Source of the DNA: Bacteroides sp. | Lineage (GTDB): Bacteria > Bacteroidota > Bacteroidia > Bacteroidales > Muribaculaceae | Length of the DNA stretch: 41,171 nucleotides | Reading direction: 5' to 3' | Assembly (NCBI GenBank): GCA_023665145.1 | Contig: JAMPEM010000018.1 | Location: forward strand, 1-41,171 | Shown here: positions 1 to 8,513 of the stretch, piece by piece | How the letters are laid out: each line of letters begins with the position of its first letter | Position numbering within the stretch: position 1 is the stretch's first letter | Made by a program: the position numbers and the translations under genes | The notes under the pieces: model-generated | What the model was told of the DNA's origin: nothing | The model's input: only the letters and a program-made list of their open reading frames with translations | Database searches by the model: none

Positions 1-10
1 TTCATAAAAA

Positions 11-46
11 GCACCCCAAAAGTTTTTTGTCTAACTTTTGGGGTGC
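11..46 (-). terminator. Perfect 14-bp hairpin, terminator-like on the minus strand; possible insertion-element end
   Basis: A perfect 14-base inverted repeat (11-24 with 33-46, 8-base loop) is followed on the minus strand by five T (complement of 6-10), so it would terminate transcription leaving this window to the left. No minus-strand gene lies just to its right. An imperfect second inverted repeat follows at about 57-85 (arms GACACA and TGTGTC). Paired repeats with no matching gene suggest the end of a mobile element lying mainly outside the window, but no transposase is visible here. Confidence 0.5.
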
Positions 47-244
47 AGTTCATTTCGACACACCCTACTTTTGTAGACTGTGTCATGTTTGTGAGCCAAT
101 GTCTTCGGTTCCTAATTGAGTTTCAATATAATCAAAATCTACGATCTACTCGTTTTTTTGATAAAAATTTAGCTTCCACTTAGATAAACATTTTTTGATT
201 CATTATGTTTTAATGACATAGATTCACTATAAAATATTTATACT

Positions 245-1588
245 ATGAAACGATACACCTTTATCTCTTTAATGATATTATCAGTGTTATTTTGTCGTGC
301 ATCCGGATTTGACTCCGTACCTGATAGTGAATTGAGTCCTGAGCAGAAAGCAAATATAAAGTTGATTGAAAGTACACGTGTTATTGGAATAAACCCATTG
401 ACAAATAAACCATATTCAACAAATGAGGATTCTATCAGATGGCTTATATCCCGTTTTTATGTAGATCAGTATCGTCATTTTCAGGATCCTAAAGCTCCGT
501 ATTTTATGTTTATGAGTAAAAATGCCAATCTTGCACTGGGTGTCGGTGGTGTAGTAAGAATGAGGGGCTATTATGATTGGAACGGCTCAATTCCTGCAAA
601 TGGATTTATTCCATATCTTATTCAAATACCAAAAGATCCGACAAATAAAAGAAAGCTTTCCGCGACACCTGCCGGAACAGCACTTTTCTTCTCGCTCATC
701 GGGCGAGACAGCAAATTAGGTGATTATATGGGGTATATTGAAGCCAATTTTAACGGGTATCAAGGGCTTGGGTTTAAACTTAAAAAGGCTTATGTGACAC
801 TTAATGATTGGACTGTAGGATACGCTACAACGAGTTTCAGTGACCCAAAGGCACAGCCTCCCTTGATAGATGGTGCCGGACCTAATGGAGACTTGACCAA
901 AAGTGCTGTATTGGTAAGATATTTGCACCCAATTGGAAAGAATTGGTTTGTGGGGGGATCATTTGAATTTCCGGATTCTCAAATTGGAGATGATGCTTCC
1001 AAGTATACAAAAAAATGTACGGATTATTTCCCGGATATAGTGGCAACCGGTCAATATTCCTGGAATGGAGGGTTAAGTCACATAAGACTTGCTGCATTAC
1101 TTAAAATGATGTCCTATAGGAATCTGCTTACAGAAAAAAATCATAATGTAATAGGGTGGGGTACTCAAATATCTGCAGTTGTCAAGATAATGAAACCTTT
1201 AACACTTTATGGTTCTGCAAATGTGGGTCAAGGACATTCATCATATATGGGAGATTTGTCAATAAGTAATTATGACTTAATCAATAAACCTGACCAAGAG
1301 GGTGTGATGTATGCTCCTACCTCCTTGGGCCTTACTTTCGGTGCAAAATATTATATTTTGGATAATGTCTATGCAGGTCTTGCATTAGGTGAATTAAGAT
1401 ATTTCCCTAAAGCGCCACAAGAAGGTTCGGAATATAAATATGGATTGTATGGTGCGATTAATCTGTTTTGGGATATAATGCCGCGATTACAAGTAGGAAT
1501 AGAATATCTTGCCGGCAAACGAATGAATTTTGACCATAGTCATGGAAACTCAAACAGGATTGATGCTTTGTTTATGTTTAGTTTCTAA
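245..1588 (+). CDS. Outer-membrane beta-barrel protein, porin-like
   Basis: The 447-residue product starts with a signal peptide (about residues 1-19: basic MKR, hydrophobic core, then C-R-A-S-G). After about 90 polar residues, many alternating amphipathic strands with aromatic ends follow (for example residues 94-110 and 155-190). The chain ends in Phe (ALFMFSF), the usual C-terminal signal of outer-membrane barrels assembled by BAM. Length and layout suit a porin of about 16 strands; it resembles DcaP/phosphate-selective-porin-like families in style, but I cannot assign the family. It would sit in the outer membrane as a channel of unknown substrate. It is the only large plus-strand gene in the left 38 kb and converges on the acetyltransferase gene with a 10-base gap, so it is a separate transcription unit. 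No convincing promoter was found upstream. Confidence 0.8.
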   Translation: MKRYTFISLMILSVLFCRASGFDSVPDSELSPEQKANIKLIESTRVIGINPLTNKPYSTNEDSIRWLISRFYVDQYRHFQDPKAPYFMFMSKNANLALGVGGVVRMRGYYDWNGSIPANGFIPYLIQIPKDPTNKRKLSATPAGTALFFSLIGRDSKLGDYMGYIEANFNGYQGLGFKLKKAYVTLNDWTVGYATTSFSDPKAQPPLIDGAGPNGDLTKSAVLVRYLHPIGKNWFVGGSFEFPDSQIGDDASKYTKKCTDYFPDIVATGQYSWNGGLSHIRLAALLKMMSYRNLLTEKNHNVIGWGTQISAVVKIMKPLTLYGSANVGQGHSSYMGDLSISNYDLINKPDQEGVMYAPTSLGLTFGAKYYILDNVYAGLALGELRYFPKAPQEGSEYKYGLYGAINLFWDIMPRLQVGIEYLAGKRMNFDHSHGNSNRIDALFMFSF

Positions 1589-1598
1589 ATTTTGAGTA

Positions 1599-2141
1599 TT
1601 ATAAAGAATATTGCAATAACTCGACATCTTTATCTCTATGCCAATTAAATAATCTGCCAACCGGAAGAAAACCATTTTTTTTAAACAATCCAAGACTGTT
1701 CAAATTATCAAAAGTAATTTCAACAAGTAATTGTTTAAGACATAAAGATTTGGAGGCAAATAGTTTGGCAATTTCGATTGCATCAGAGGCATATCCTTGA
1801 CGTCGCCATGGCTCAAGGATATATATACCTAATTTTGCATGAGAATTATATCGAGAAATCTCAAAAAAATCAAGCATCCCTACAGGGCTATTATCGTCTA
1901 AATCGGCTATAACGAGTCTACATTGGCCTGAAATGTATGGATCTGGTTCATATGTAGTAGCGTATCTCAACAGGATATCCCGTGAATAGGGTGCAACTGT
2001 GTCACCTACATCCCAGTTTTCGGAATCATTCTCTATAGCATATAATAAATCCACATCCTCCGGCTCCAATGGACGAAGATAAGATTGGCAGCCGGTCAAG
2101 ATAGATTTCATTAGAGTTTTTTCACTTGAATTGATTTTCAT
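1599..2141 (-). CDS. GNAT-family N-acetyltransferase
   Basis: The 180-residue product is a cytoplasmic acetyl-CoA-dependent N-acetyltransferase of the GNAT fold, closest in style to the RimJ/SpeG-type group. It shows the opening strand Y-L-R-P-L-E-P-E-D (about residues 21-29), the acetyl-CoA pyrophosphate loop R-R-Q-G-Y-A (113-118), and the later N-x-x-S-x-x-L-F-K-K-N-G-F segment (146-158). The substrate cannot be told from sequence. The ATG overlaps the recR stop by four bases (ATGA), which supports this start and translational coupling; Met11 is a less likely alternative. It is the last gene of the glnS-rfbB-recR operon and converges with the porin gene. Confidence 0.85.
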   Translation of the reverse strand: MKINSSEKTLMKSILTGCQSYLRPLEPEDVDLLYAIENDSENWDVGDTVAPYSRDILLRYATTYEPDPYISGQCRLVIADLDDNSPVGMLDFFEISRYNSHAKLGIYILEPWRRQGYASDAIEIAKLFASKSLCLKQLLVEITFDNLNSLGLFKKNGFLPVGRLFNWHRDKDVELLQYSL

Positions 2142-2755
2142 TTTTTGAATGTATCTGAAAACAATACCCTGTCTTGTATGGATCTTCCGAGTGTTAATTC
2201 ATCAGTATATTCAAGTTCATTGCCAATACTCAACCCTCTTGCCAATAAACTAACTTTTACGGATAAATCTGCGAGCTTTCTATAGATATAAAAATTTGTT
2301 GTATCACCCTCCATAGTAGGACTTAAAGCGAGTATTACCTCTTTGATATTTTCGTTTTTAACACGATCTATAAGTGATTCAATCTCAATGTCTGATGGAC
2401 TAATCCCATCAAGAGGTGAAATCAGTCCGCCTAAAACATGATATAAACCGTGATGAGCATGTGTTGATTCTATCGTTAAGACATCTTTGATATTTTCCAC
2501 TACACATACTATCTTCGAATCTCTTTTGGAATCGGCGCAAATTGAACAAATTTCTGTTTCGCTGATATTATGACATTTTCTGCAATATGTTATATTATCT
2601 CTCATCAGTTTGAGCGAAGAAGCTAATGCATATACTATCTCCTTTTCCTGTCTCAACAGATGGAGTGCAAGACGTAAAGCAGTCTTAGATCCAATTCCGG
2701 GAAGTTTGGATAATTCCGCTACTGCATTTTCGAGTAATGGTGAATCAAATGCCAT
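2138..2755 (-). CDS. recR: Recombination mediator protein RecR
   Basis: RecR acts with RecO and RecF to load RecA at gaps in single-stranded DNA during repair. From the chosen ATG the protein has 205 residues, close to the family norm of about 200. It shows the N-terminal helix-hairpin-helix L-P-G-I-G-S-K-T-A (18-26), a C4 zinc finger (Cys58, 61, 70, 73), and then a Toprim domain starting around I-V-C-V-V-E-N. An upstream ATG at 2791 would add 12 untypical residues and overlap rfbB by 25 bases; the ATG at 2755 puts S-P-L-L-E-N near the N-terminus as in other RecR proteins and leaves an 11-base gap. Its stop overlaps the start of the acetyltransferase gene. Confidence 0.95.
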   Translation of the reverse strand: MAFDSPLLENAVAELSKLPGIGSKTALRLALHLLRQEKEIVYALASSLKLMRDNITYCRKCHNISETEICSICADSKRDSKIVCVVENIKDVLTIESTHAHHGLYHVLGGLISPLDGISPSDIEIESLIDRVKNENIKEVILALSPTMEGDTTNFYIYRKLADLSVKVSLLARGLSIGNELEYTDELTLGRSIQDRVLFSDTFKK

Positions 2756-2766
2756 ATTATCGGGTT

Positions 2767-3828
2767 TTATCTGACAGCATTTTTTATCCACTCGGGATTA
2801 TTCAAATACCATTCAACGGTCTCTTTAATACCTTCCTCAAATTGCAATTCAGGACTCCATCCCAGCTCTTGATGCAACTTTGTTGAGTCAATGGCATACC
2901 GAAGGTCATGTCCCTTCCTGTCCGTAACATAGTTGATAAGATGTTCGCTCTTTCCGACAGGATTCCCTAAATATTCGTCTACAACTTTAATAAGCAGTTT
3001 GACAAGGTCAATATTTTTCCACTCATTAAACCCGCCAATATTGTATGTTTGTCCTGCACTACCTTTATGGAAAATTAAATCAATTGCTTTGACATGATCC
3101 TTGACATAAAGCCAGTCTCTAACATTTTCACCCTTCCCATATACCCGCAATGGTTTCTCTTCACATATATTGCTTATGAAAAGGGGAATTAGTTTTTCCG
3201 GATATTGATTAGGTCCATAATTATTTGAACAATTGGATATTACCACTGGCATCGAATATGTGTCGTGATAAGCTCGTACGAAATGGTCGCTTGAGGCCTT
3301 CGACGCAGAGTATGGTGAATGTGGGTTATATGGTGTAGTTTCTACAAAGTAGGAATCACCATAAGGAGACCCTCCTTCAGGAGATGTTATCTCAAGTGCG
3401 CCATACACTTCATCAGTGCTGACATGGTAAAATAATTTACCATTATAACCTTCGTGAAGTGATTCCCAATATTTCCGTGCTGATTGCAGAAGTGCCAATG
3501 TGCCAAGCACATTTGTTTTGGCAAATGTCAAGGGGTCTTCTATTGATCTATCTACATGACTTTCTGCCGCCAGATGAATTATACCATCTACTTTATATTC
3601 TCTCAATATGCTGTCTATTCCCTCATAATCAAGAATATCGGTCTTTGAAAAAACATAATTATCCGCTTCCTCTATATCCTTAAGATTCTCTAGATTCCCT
3701 GCATATGTCAGGATATCAACATTGATTATTCTGTAATCAGGATATTTATTGACCAATAGGCGAACAAGGTGGCTACCGATAAATCCGGCACCACCTGTCA
3801 CCATGATGTTTCTTTTAAATTGCTTCAT
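2767..3828 (-). CDS. rfbB: dTDP-glucose 4,6-dehydratase
   Basis: This enzyme converts dTDP-glucose to dTDP-4-keto-6-deoxyglucose, the second step towards dTDP-rhamnose and related sugars for surface polysaccharides. The 353-residue protein is an extended short-chain dehydrogenase with the NAD-binding loop G-G-A-G-F-I-G (12-18), the catalytic S-T-D-E-V-Y-G (137-143) in which Thr138, Asp139 and Glu140 are typical of RmlB, and the Y-x-x-x-K pair Tyr173/Lys177. The start overlaps the glnS stop by four bases (ATGA). No other rhamnose genes (rfbA, rfbC, rfbD) are nearby, so it sits in a housekeeping operon instead of a sugar cluster. Confidence 0.95.
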   Translation of the reverse strand: MKQFKRNIMVTGGAGFIGSHLVRLLVNKYPDYRIINVDILTYAGNLENLKDIEEADNYVFSKTDILDYEGIDSILREYKVDGIIHLAAESHVDRSIEDPLTFAKTNVLGTLALLQSARKYWESLHEGYNGKLFYHVSTDEVYGALEITSPEGGSPYGDSYFVETTPYNPHSPYSASKASSDHFVRAYHDTYSMPVVISNCSNNYGPNQYPEKLIPLFISNICEEKPLRVYGKGENVRDWLYVKDHVKAIDLIFHKGSAGQTYNIGGFNEWKNIDLVKLLIKVVDEYLGNPVGKSEHLINYVTDRKGHDLRYAIDSTKLHQELGWSPELQFEEGIKETVEWYLNNPEWIKNAVR

Positions 3829-5525
3829 TTTTTTGAGACCTTAGCCCAAGTGTCCCTTAAACCGATTGTTTTATTAAAGACTGGATGTCCCTCGGTTGAA
3901 TCAGGATCAACCGTATAGTAACCCAGACGTTGGAATTGATAATGATCTCCGGCTTTTATGCGATTGGCCAACCATGGTTCAATCATCACATTATTTTTTA
4001 TTTTTAAAGATTCAGGATTAAGCAATTCTCTGAAATCACGATCTTCTGCTGACGGATTTTCTACAGCAAACAATCTATCATAATCTCTTACTTCTGCACT
4101 TATCGCTGTCGGAACTGATACCCAATGTAATGTCCCTTTTACTTTTCGGTCACTTCCAGGCATACCACTCAATGTCTCCGGATCATATTCTGCATAAATC
4201 TCTTCAACCTCACCGGCATCATTTTTCTTCAGCCCTGTACATTTTATGATATATGCACCTTTGAGTCTTACTTCTTTGCCCGGTGAGAGACGGAAGAATT
4301 TCTTGGGAGGGTTCTCCATAAAATCTTCCTTTTCTATCCACAATTCTCGCGTAAACGGCATCTCATGCTTCCCATCTTCGGGATTTTCCGGATTGTTTTC
4401 CATCAACATCGTTTCTGTCTTACCCTCCGGATAATTTGTCAAGACAAGTTTGACGGGATTTTGTACAGCACATACTCGAGTGGCATGCATATTGAGATCT
4501 TCTCGTATGGCATGCTCTAAGAGCTCTATGTGATTTAGAGCCTCATAACGAGTATATCCTATCTTGGATATAAAATTCTTTATCGATTGTGGAGTGTAAC
4601 CCCTTCTTCGAAGTCCTCTTAGAGTAGGCATTCTCGGATCATCCCACCCATTCACAAGACCTTCGGTGACAAGCTGAAGGAGTTTTCGTTTGCTCATCAC
4701 CGTATAGGTGAGATTCAGGCGATTAAACTCTATCTGACGCGGACAATAGCTGTCATCGGCAAGTTCTCTGACAAAGTATTCATATAAAGGACGATGAGGC
4801 ACAAATTCAAGGGTACATATGGAATGAGTAACACCTTCAAAATAATCACTCTGTCCGTGGGCGTAATCATACATCGGATAGACTTTCCATTTATCACCGG
4901 TGCGCCAATGAGGTGTCTTGATTATCCGATACATTATAGGATCTCTAAAGTGCATGTTACTGTTGCTCATGTCAATTTTAGCACGAAGCACCATCGACCC
5001 TTCTTCAAATTCACCTTTATTCATTCTTTCAAACAAATCAAGGTTTTCCTCTATTGGTCTATCGCGATATGGACTGTTCACACCCGGCTCGGTAGGCGTA
5101 CCTTTTTGTGCTGCAATCTCTTCACTGCTTTGCTCATCAACGTATGCTTTACCCTCTTTTATAAGGCGGATTGCGAGTTCATATAATTTCTCAAAATAAT
5201 CACTTGCATAATATAATCGGTCACCCCAATCATATCCAAGCCAGTGTATGTCTTCCATTATAGAGTTAACATACTCTGTATCCTCTTTTTGCGGGTTGGT
5301 GTCATCAAAACGCAGATTGCAAGTGCCTCCAAATTTTTCAGCTGCACCAAAATCCATTATAAATGCTTTGGCATGACCGATATGAAGATAACCGTTTGGT
5401 TCAGGTGGGAAACGAGTGTTCAAACGTCCTCCGTTTTTACCTGCCTCAAGATCATTTTTTATCTCTTGTTCTACAAAGTTTAAGCCTCCTTCGTTGACAA
5501 TCTCTTCTTCTTTTATTTCTGTCAT
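3825..5525 (-). CDS. glnS: Glutamine--tRNA ligase
   Basis: GlnRS charges tRNA-Gln with glutamine in the cytoplasm. The 566-residue class I synthetase has the HIGH signature in P-E-P-N-G-Y-L-H-I-G-H (48-51 for HIGH) and the KMSKS-type loop V-M-S-K-R (276-280), followed by the two-part beta-barrel anticodon-binding region that ends the protein. The length is typical. It is the first gene of a four-gene operon (glnS, rfbB, recR, acetyltransferase) whose members overlap or nearly touch. A strong Bacteroides-type promoter lies 27-57 bases upstream of the ATG. Confidence 0.97.
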   Translation of the reverse strand: MTEIKEEEIVNEGGLNFVEQEIKNDLEAGKNGGRLNTRFPPEPNGYLHIGHAKAFIMDFGAAEKFGGTCNLRFDDTNPQKEDTEYVNSIMEDIHWLGYDWGDRLYYASDYFEKLYELAIRLIKEGKAYVDEQSSEEIAAQKGTPTEPGVNSPYRDRPIEENLDLFERMNKGEFEEGSMVLRAKIDMSNSNMHFRDPIMYRIIKTPHWRTGDKWKVYPMYDYAHGQSDYFEGVTHSICTLEFVPHRPLYEYFVRELADDSYCPRQIEFNRLNLTYTVMSKRKLLQLVTEGLVNGWDDPRMPTLRGLRRRGYTPQSIKNFISKIGYTRYEALNHIELLEHAIREDLNMHATRVCAVQNPVKLVLTNYPEGKTETMLMENNPENPEDGKHEMPFTRELWIEKEDFMENPPKKFFRLSPGKEVRLKGAYIIKCTGLKKNDAGEVEEIYAEYDPETLSGMPGSDRKVKGTLHWVSVPTAISAEVRDYDRLFAVENPSAEDRDFRELLNPESLKIKNNVMIEPWLANRIKAGDHYQFQRLGYYTVDPDSTEGHPVFNKTIGLRDTWAKVSKK

Positions 5526-5551
5526 TGTGGGAATCGTAGTTATTTTATATG

Positions 5552-5582
5552 CAAAATTACAAATTTTTCAGGTAAATACCAA
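5552..5582 (-). promoter_or_regulatory. Bacteroides-type promoter of the glnS operon
   Basis: On the minus strand a TTG (-33 element, 5580-5582) is followed after exactly 20 bases by TAATTTTG (-7 element, 5552-5559). This matches the Bacteroidota primary sigma-factor consensus TTG, 19-20 bases, TAnnTTTG. It lies just upstream of the glnS ATG at 5525. Confidence 0.75.
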
Positions 5583-5704
5583 GTACACTTAATTTAAGTT
5601 ATGTTAATAAGGAATTTATCTTTTTGTGTAATTTCGATTTTTTTTTACAATATATTTCCTAAATGTATTTTGAATCTAATTAGGGAATTTATCTTATAAT
5701 ATGA

Positions 5705-6763
5705 TTAATCCAACACGTCTTTGGAGACTTGAATAATTTGCTCTAAATAATCCATGCTCTCTTTTAATCTATTTGTTTGGTCCTGTGGGATTCTATTGTC
5801 GTGATTTATGAATCCTATTCCTTGAAATTTTATCTGTTTGTTTAATCCAAGTCTTTCCTTAGCGTTCTTATTGCCCATTTCGGCAGACTTTTTATACCAT
5901 TCTATTGCTGTCGCCTTGTCGTTCTCTGCCGTCTCTACATATACCCCCATCACATAATAACCTTCATCATCTCCGGCAGCGACAGCTTTATCTATATGTT
6001 TTTTTGCTTTAATTTTGTCATTTTTACATAGAGCCGGTTCCAACTCTCCAAGATAGCACAGTCCGAGAAAACAATCGGCTTCTATGCTGCCATGTTCGGA
6101 TGCCTCCTCAAATAATTCTACAATCTCTTTTTCTGCAACTGAATAATTATTTTCACCTTTTTTTGCAGAATAATATATTTTCGCTAACGCGTATTCAGAA
6201 TCAGCATCATTCAATTTATCACCTGTTTTATACCATGTAACAGCTTCGTCAAGGTTAGGCTTGATACCATATTCTCCTGTCTCATAAAGATACCCAAGAT
6301 TTGAAACCGCGACACTGTTACCTTTTTCTGCCGAACTTTTTAGATATTTCAAACCTTTGTCTTTATCCGCAGTTATGCCACTCTCTCCTGATATATATAT
6401 AAACCCCAAACTCAATTCGGAATCACTATTCCCTTTTTGAGATGCCAGTTCATAGTATTTCATTGCGTTCTTAATATTCGATTTTATCCCATACTGACCA
6501 TCTCTGTATATGTCCCCAAGAAGATTTGCAGCCGGTGAATATTTCCCACAAATACTTTCTAATTCAGAGATTGTATTTTTCACATTATTTGCATCTCTAC
6601 CATTTTTCGAAAGGTTCTCAACACATTTACGATACACTCTTTCCAATTCTTCGTTAGAATATACCGCATCTTGTGCATATGCCTTTGAAGAGTATTCTGC
6701 AACAAATCCGAAAACCATCACACAGCAAAGAGTTATCTTTATGGCAATATCTCTATGTATCAT
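5705..6763 (-). CDS. Exported Sel1-like repeat protein
   Basis: The 352-residue product has a signal peptide (about residues 1-30, ending A-Y-A-Q) and then about six or seven Sel1-type repeats. These show the recurring signature A-x-x-L-G-x-x-Y-x-x-G and A-x-x-x-Y-K-x-(S/A)-A (for example Y-Y-E-L-A-S-Q-K-G-N, Y-L-K-S-S-A-E-K-G-N, W-Y-K-K-S-A-E-M-G-N). Such alpha-solenoids are protein-binding scaffolds, here predicted in the periplasm. It is the last gene of the kinase run, 35 bases after the MORN kinase, so it may be a partner of the kinase sensor domains (inference). No sharp terminator is visible in the 179 bases after it. Confidence 0.85.
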   Translation of the reverse strand: MIHRDIAIKITLCCVMVFGFVAEYSSKAYAQDAVYSNEELERVYRKCVENLSKNGRDANNVKNTISELESICGKYSPAANLLGDIYRDGQYGIKSNIKNAMKYYELASQKGNSDSELSLGFIYISGESGITADKDKGLKYLKSSAEKGNSVAVSNLGYLYETGEYGIKPNLDEAVTWYKTGDKLNDADSEYALAKIYYSAKKGENNYSVAEKEIVELFEEASEHGSIEADCFLGLCYLGELEPALCKNDKIKAKKHIDKAVAAGDDEGYYVMGVYVETAENDKATAIEWYKKSAEMGNKNAKERLGLNKQIKFQGIGFINHDNRIPQDQTNRLKESMDYLEQIIQVSKDVLD

Positions 6764-6798
6764 ACATATAATTTCTTTAGTGGTTATTACTTTTTTAT

Positions 6799-8499
6799 TT
6801 ACCAGGGAAGGACATTTCCTGATTTGTCATACCAGGTACCTCCACCTTCGTATCCAAGACCATCTTTGAACTTGCCGACATAATAGGAACCATCAGATTT
6901 CATTGTATATTTACCCTCTACAATAAGATCTTGGGAAAACGTTCCTTCGATAACATCACCATTATTCAATGTATAAATGCCGGAGCCTTCCATTACACCA
7001 TTCACCCATTGACCGTCATATTTACCACCATCGGGGAAAGTTGCGATACCTTTACCATCGGGCAACTGTTGATTATTCACCGATCCGGTATAGATACAAT
7101 TCCCTTGAGATAATTTGACGTTGGCATCAGTAACTGTGACTACATCTTCAGGCAATGGAGAAGGATTCGGTTCCGTTTCAGGGTCAGGGGCGAATATAAG
7201 TATGGCAACTACTACAATCACCAAACCGATGATTATGCCCAGAATCATTGGCAGAGTCTTAATCTTCTTCTTCTTGGGTACTGAATAATCTTCCGGAATT
7301 GCATTCGGATCAGGCTCATAAGAAGCCCTTTCTTTTTTAGATTCCGTCATATTATTTATCATTTCTGACTCTCTATTTACTTCGGGTGTAATTGGAGTCG
7401 GTTCAACTAACGGAGTCCCATCCGGCGCTCGTTTTATCACTTCGGTTTTCTCTTCGGATTTTGTGCCTTTGGGAGTAACTGATTTAACATCTTTTGAGCC
7501 AACTCTTATTGATTCGGAATCGGAATTTGCTGTGGATGAATCAAGTTTCCAATCACGTTCCTTAATAACTTTATCTCCACCGGGAAGTGCAAGAATCAGC
7601 TCATCCATTGTCTGATATCTGTCGCGAATTAGTGCAGACATTGCTTTGACTACAATGCCGGACAAACCATCGGAAATACCCGCTTCTTTCAGAGCCTCCA
7701 AGGGATTTTCAATAGAATTGAGAATAACAGAAGCTTCCGGGGGTCTAACACCTGTCAGCATCTTAAACATTGTCGCTCCCAATGCATATACATCCATTGT
7801 AACCGGTATCCCTTTGCCTACACGATAACTTGCTTGTTCTACCGGAGCATATCCGGGAGTGCCGGCTCCGATTTTCGTACTTGACTCCGGTGCTCCGTTT
7901 GAATCAAAATGTTTTGACAATCCGAAATCTATCAATATAGGGTTAAGGTCGTCGGTAAGCATCACATTGCTGGGTTTGATGTCAAGATGCAACATTCCTC
8001 TGCTGTGCAATGCGCTCAAGGCATCAGCCATTTTAAGTGTCATGGTTATAGTCTCTTTCTCGCTTAACTTTCCCAGTTTCTTTATGCGATCGTCAAGTGA
8101 GCCACCCTCTATATATTGCATAGCATAATATACAGTATTGTTTGCTTCAAAGACTTCCATAACATTAATGATGTGTTCATGATTCACATCACCGAGATTT
8201 TTTGCCTCTCTGACAAACTTCTTGCGATAGTCTTGCACCATACCTTCCTTATTGCCGCTTGTAACTTGCGACCCGTTACGCCCATTTATATCTCCCATAT
8301 AGAATTCTTTGAGCGCTACTTTGGATGTTATTGTGCCAAGTTCACCCTTTAGCTTGATAGTTGCCTGATAAGTGATGCCAAATGAACCTCGTCCAAGCAC
8401 CTTTTTTATCGTATAATTGAAACGGGAACCTTTAAGCACTGTTCCGGCTTCAAGTGCATTCTTTGTTATGTCCTTAGTTGTTGTATTGTTTGCGTCCAT
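6799..8499 (-). CDS. Membrane Ser/Thr protein kinase with extracytoplasmic MORN repeats
   Basis: This 566-residue Hanks-type kinase phosphorylates Ser/Thr of unknown targets from the inner face of the inner membrane. It shows the glycine loop G-R-G-S-F-G (36-41), ATP lysine Lys64, catalytic loop H-L-D-I-K-P-S-N (171-178, base Asp173), D-F-G (191-193) and G-T-P-G-Y-A-P-V-E-Q (213-222). The HRD arginine is Leu, so it is a non-RD kinase. After a charged linker a single membrane helix (about 415-437) leads to a C-terminal part with about four MORN-like repeats (467-557; G-x-x-Y-x-G-x-W/F-x-x-G-x-x-x-G-x-G). By topology these repeats lie outside the cytoplasm and would be the sensor or anchor. The gene is 14 bases after the next kinase and is the sixth kinase in transcription order. 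Confidence 0.92.
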   Translation of the reverse strand: MDANNTTTKDITKNALEAGTVLKGSRFNYTIKKVLGRGSFGITYQATIKLKGELGTITSKVALKEFYMGDINGRNGSQVTSGNKEGMVQDYRKKFVREAKNLGDVNHEHIINVMEVFEANNTVYYAMQYIEGGSLDDRIKKLGKLSEKETITMTLKMADALSALHSRGMLHLDIKPSNVMLTDDLNPILIDFGLSKHFDSNGAPESSTKIGAGTPGYAPVEQASYRVGKGIPVTMDVYALGATMFKMLTGVRPPEASVILNSIENPLEALKEAGISDGLSGIVVKAMSALIRDRYQTMDELILALPGGDKVIKERDWKLDSSTANSDSESIRVGSKDVKSVTPKGTKSEEKTEVIKRAPDGTPLVEPTPITPEVNRESEMINNMTESKKERASYEPDPNAIPEDYSVPKKKKIKTLPMILGIIIGLVIVVVAILIFAPDPETEPNPSPLPEDVVTVTDANVKLSQGNCIYTGSVNNQQLPDGKGIATFPDGGKYDGQWVNGVMEGSGIYTLNNGDVIEGTFSQDLIVEGKYTMKSDGSYYVGKFKDGLGYEGGGTWYDKSGNVLPW

Positions 8500-8513
8500 G
8501 CGTATATGTTGTT

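Noticed and set aside
2138..2791. Longer recR start at 2791
   Set aside because: It adds 12 untypical residues and overlaps rfbB by 25 bases; the ATG at 2755 gives the normal RecR N-terminus and length.
4794..5186. A 130-codon plus-strand open frame opposite glnS
   Set aside because: It lies fully inside the glnS coding region, has no recognisable protein features and is a shadow of the real gene.
5610..5697. Direct repeat of about ten bases (GATAAATTCC on the minus strand) after the Sel1 gene as LytTR binding sites
   Set aside because: The copies are about 75 bases apart, far from the 20-23-base spacing of LytTR direct repeats, and lie downstream of genes instead of at a promoter.
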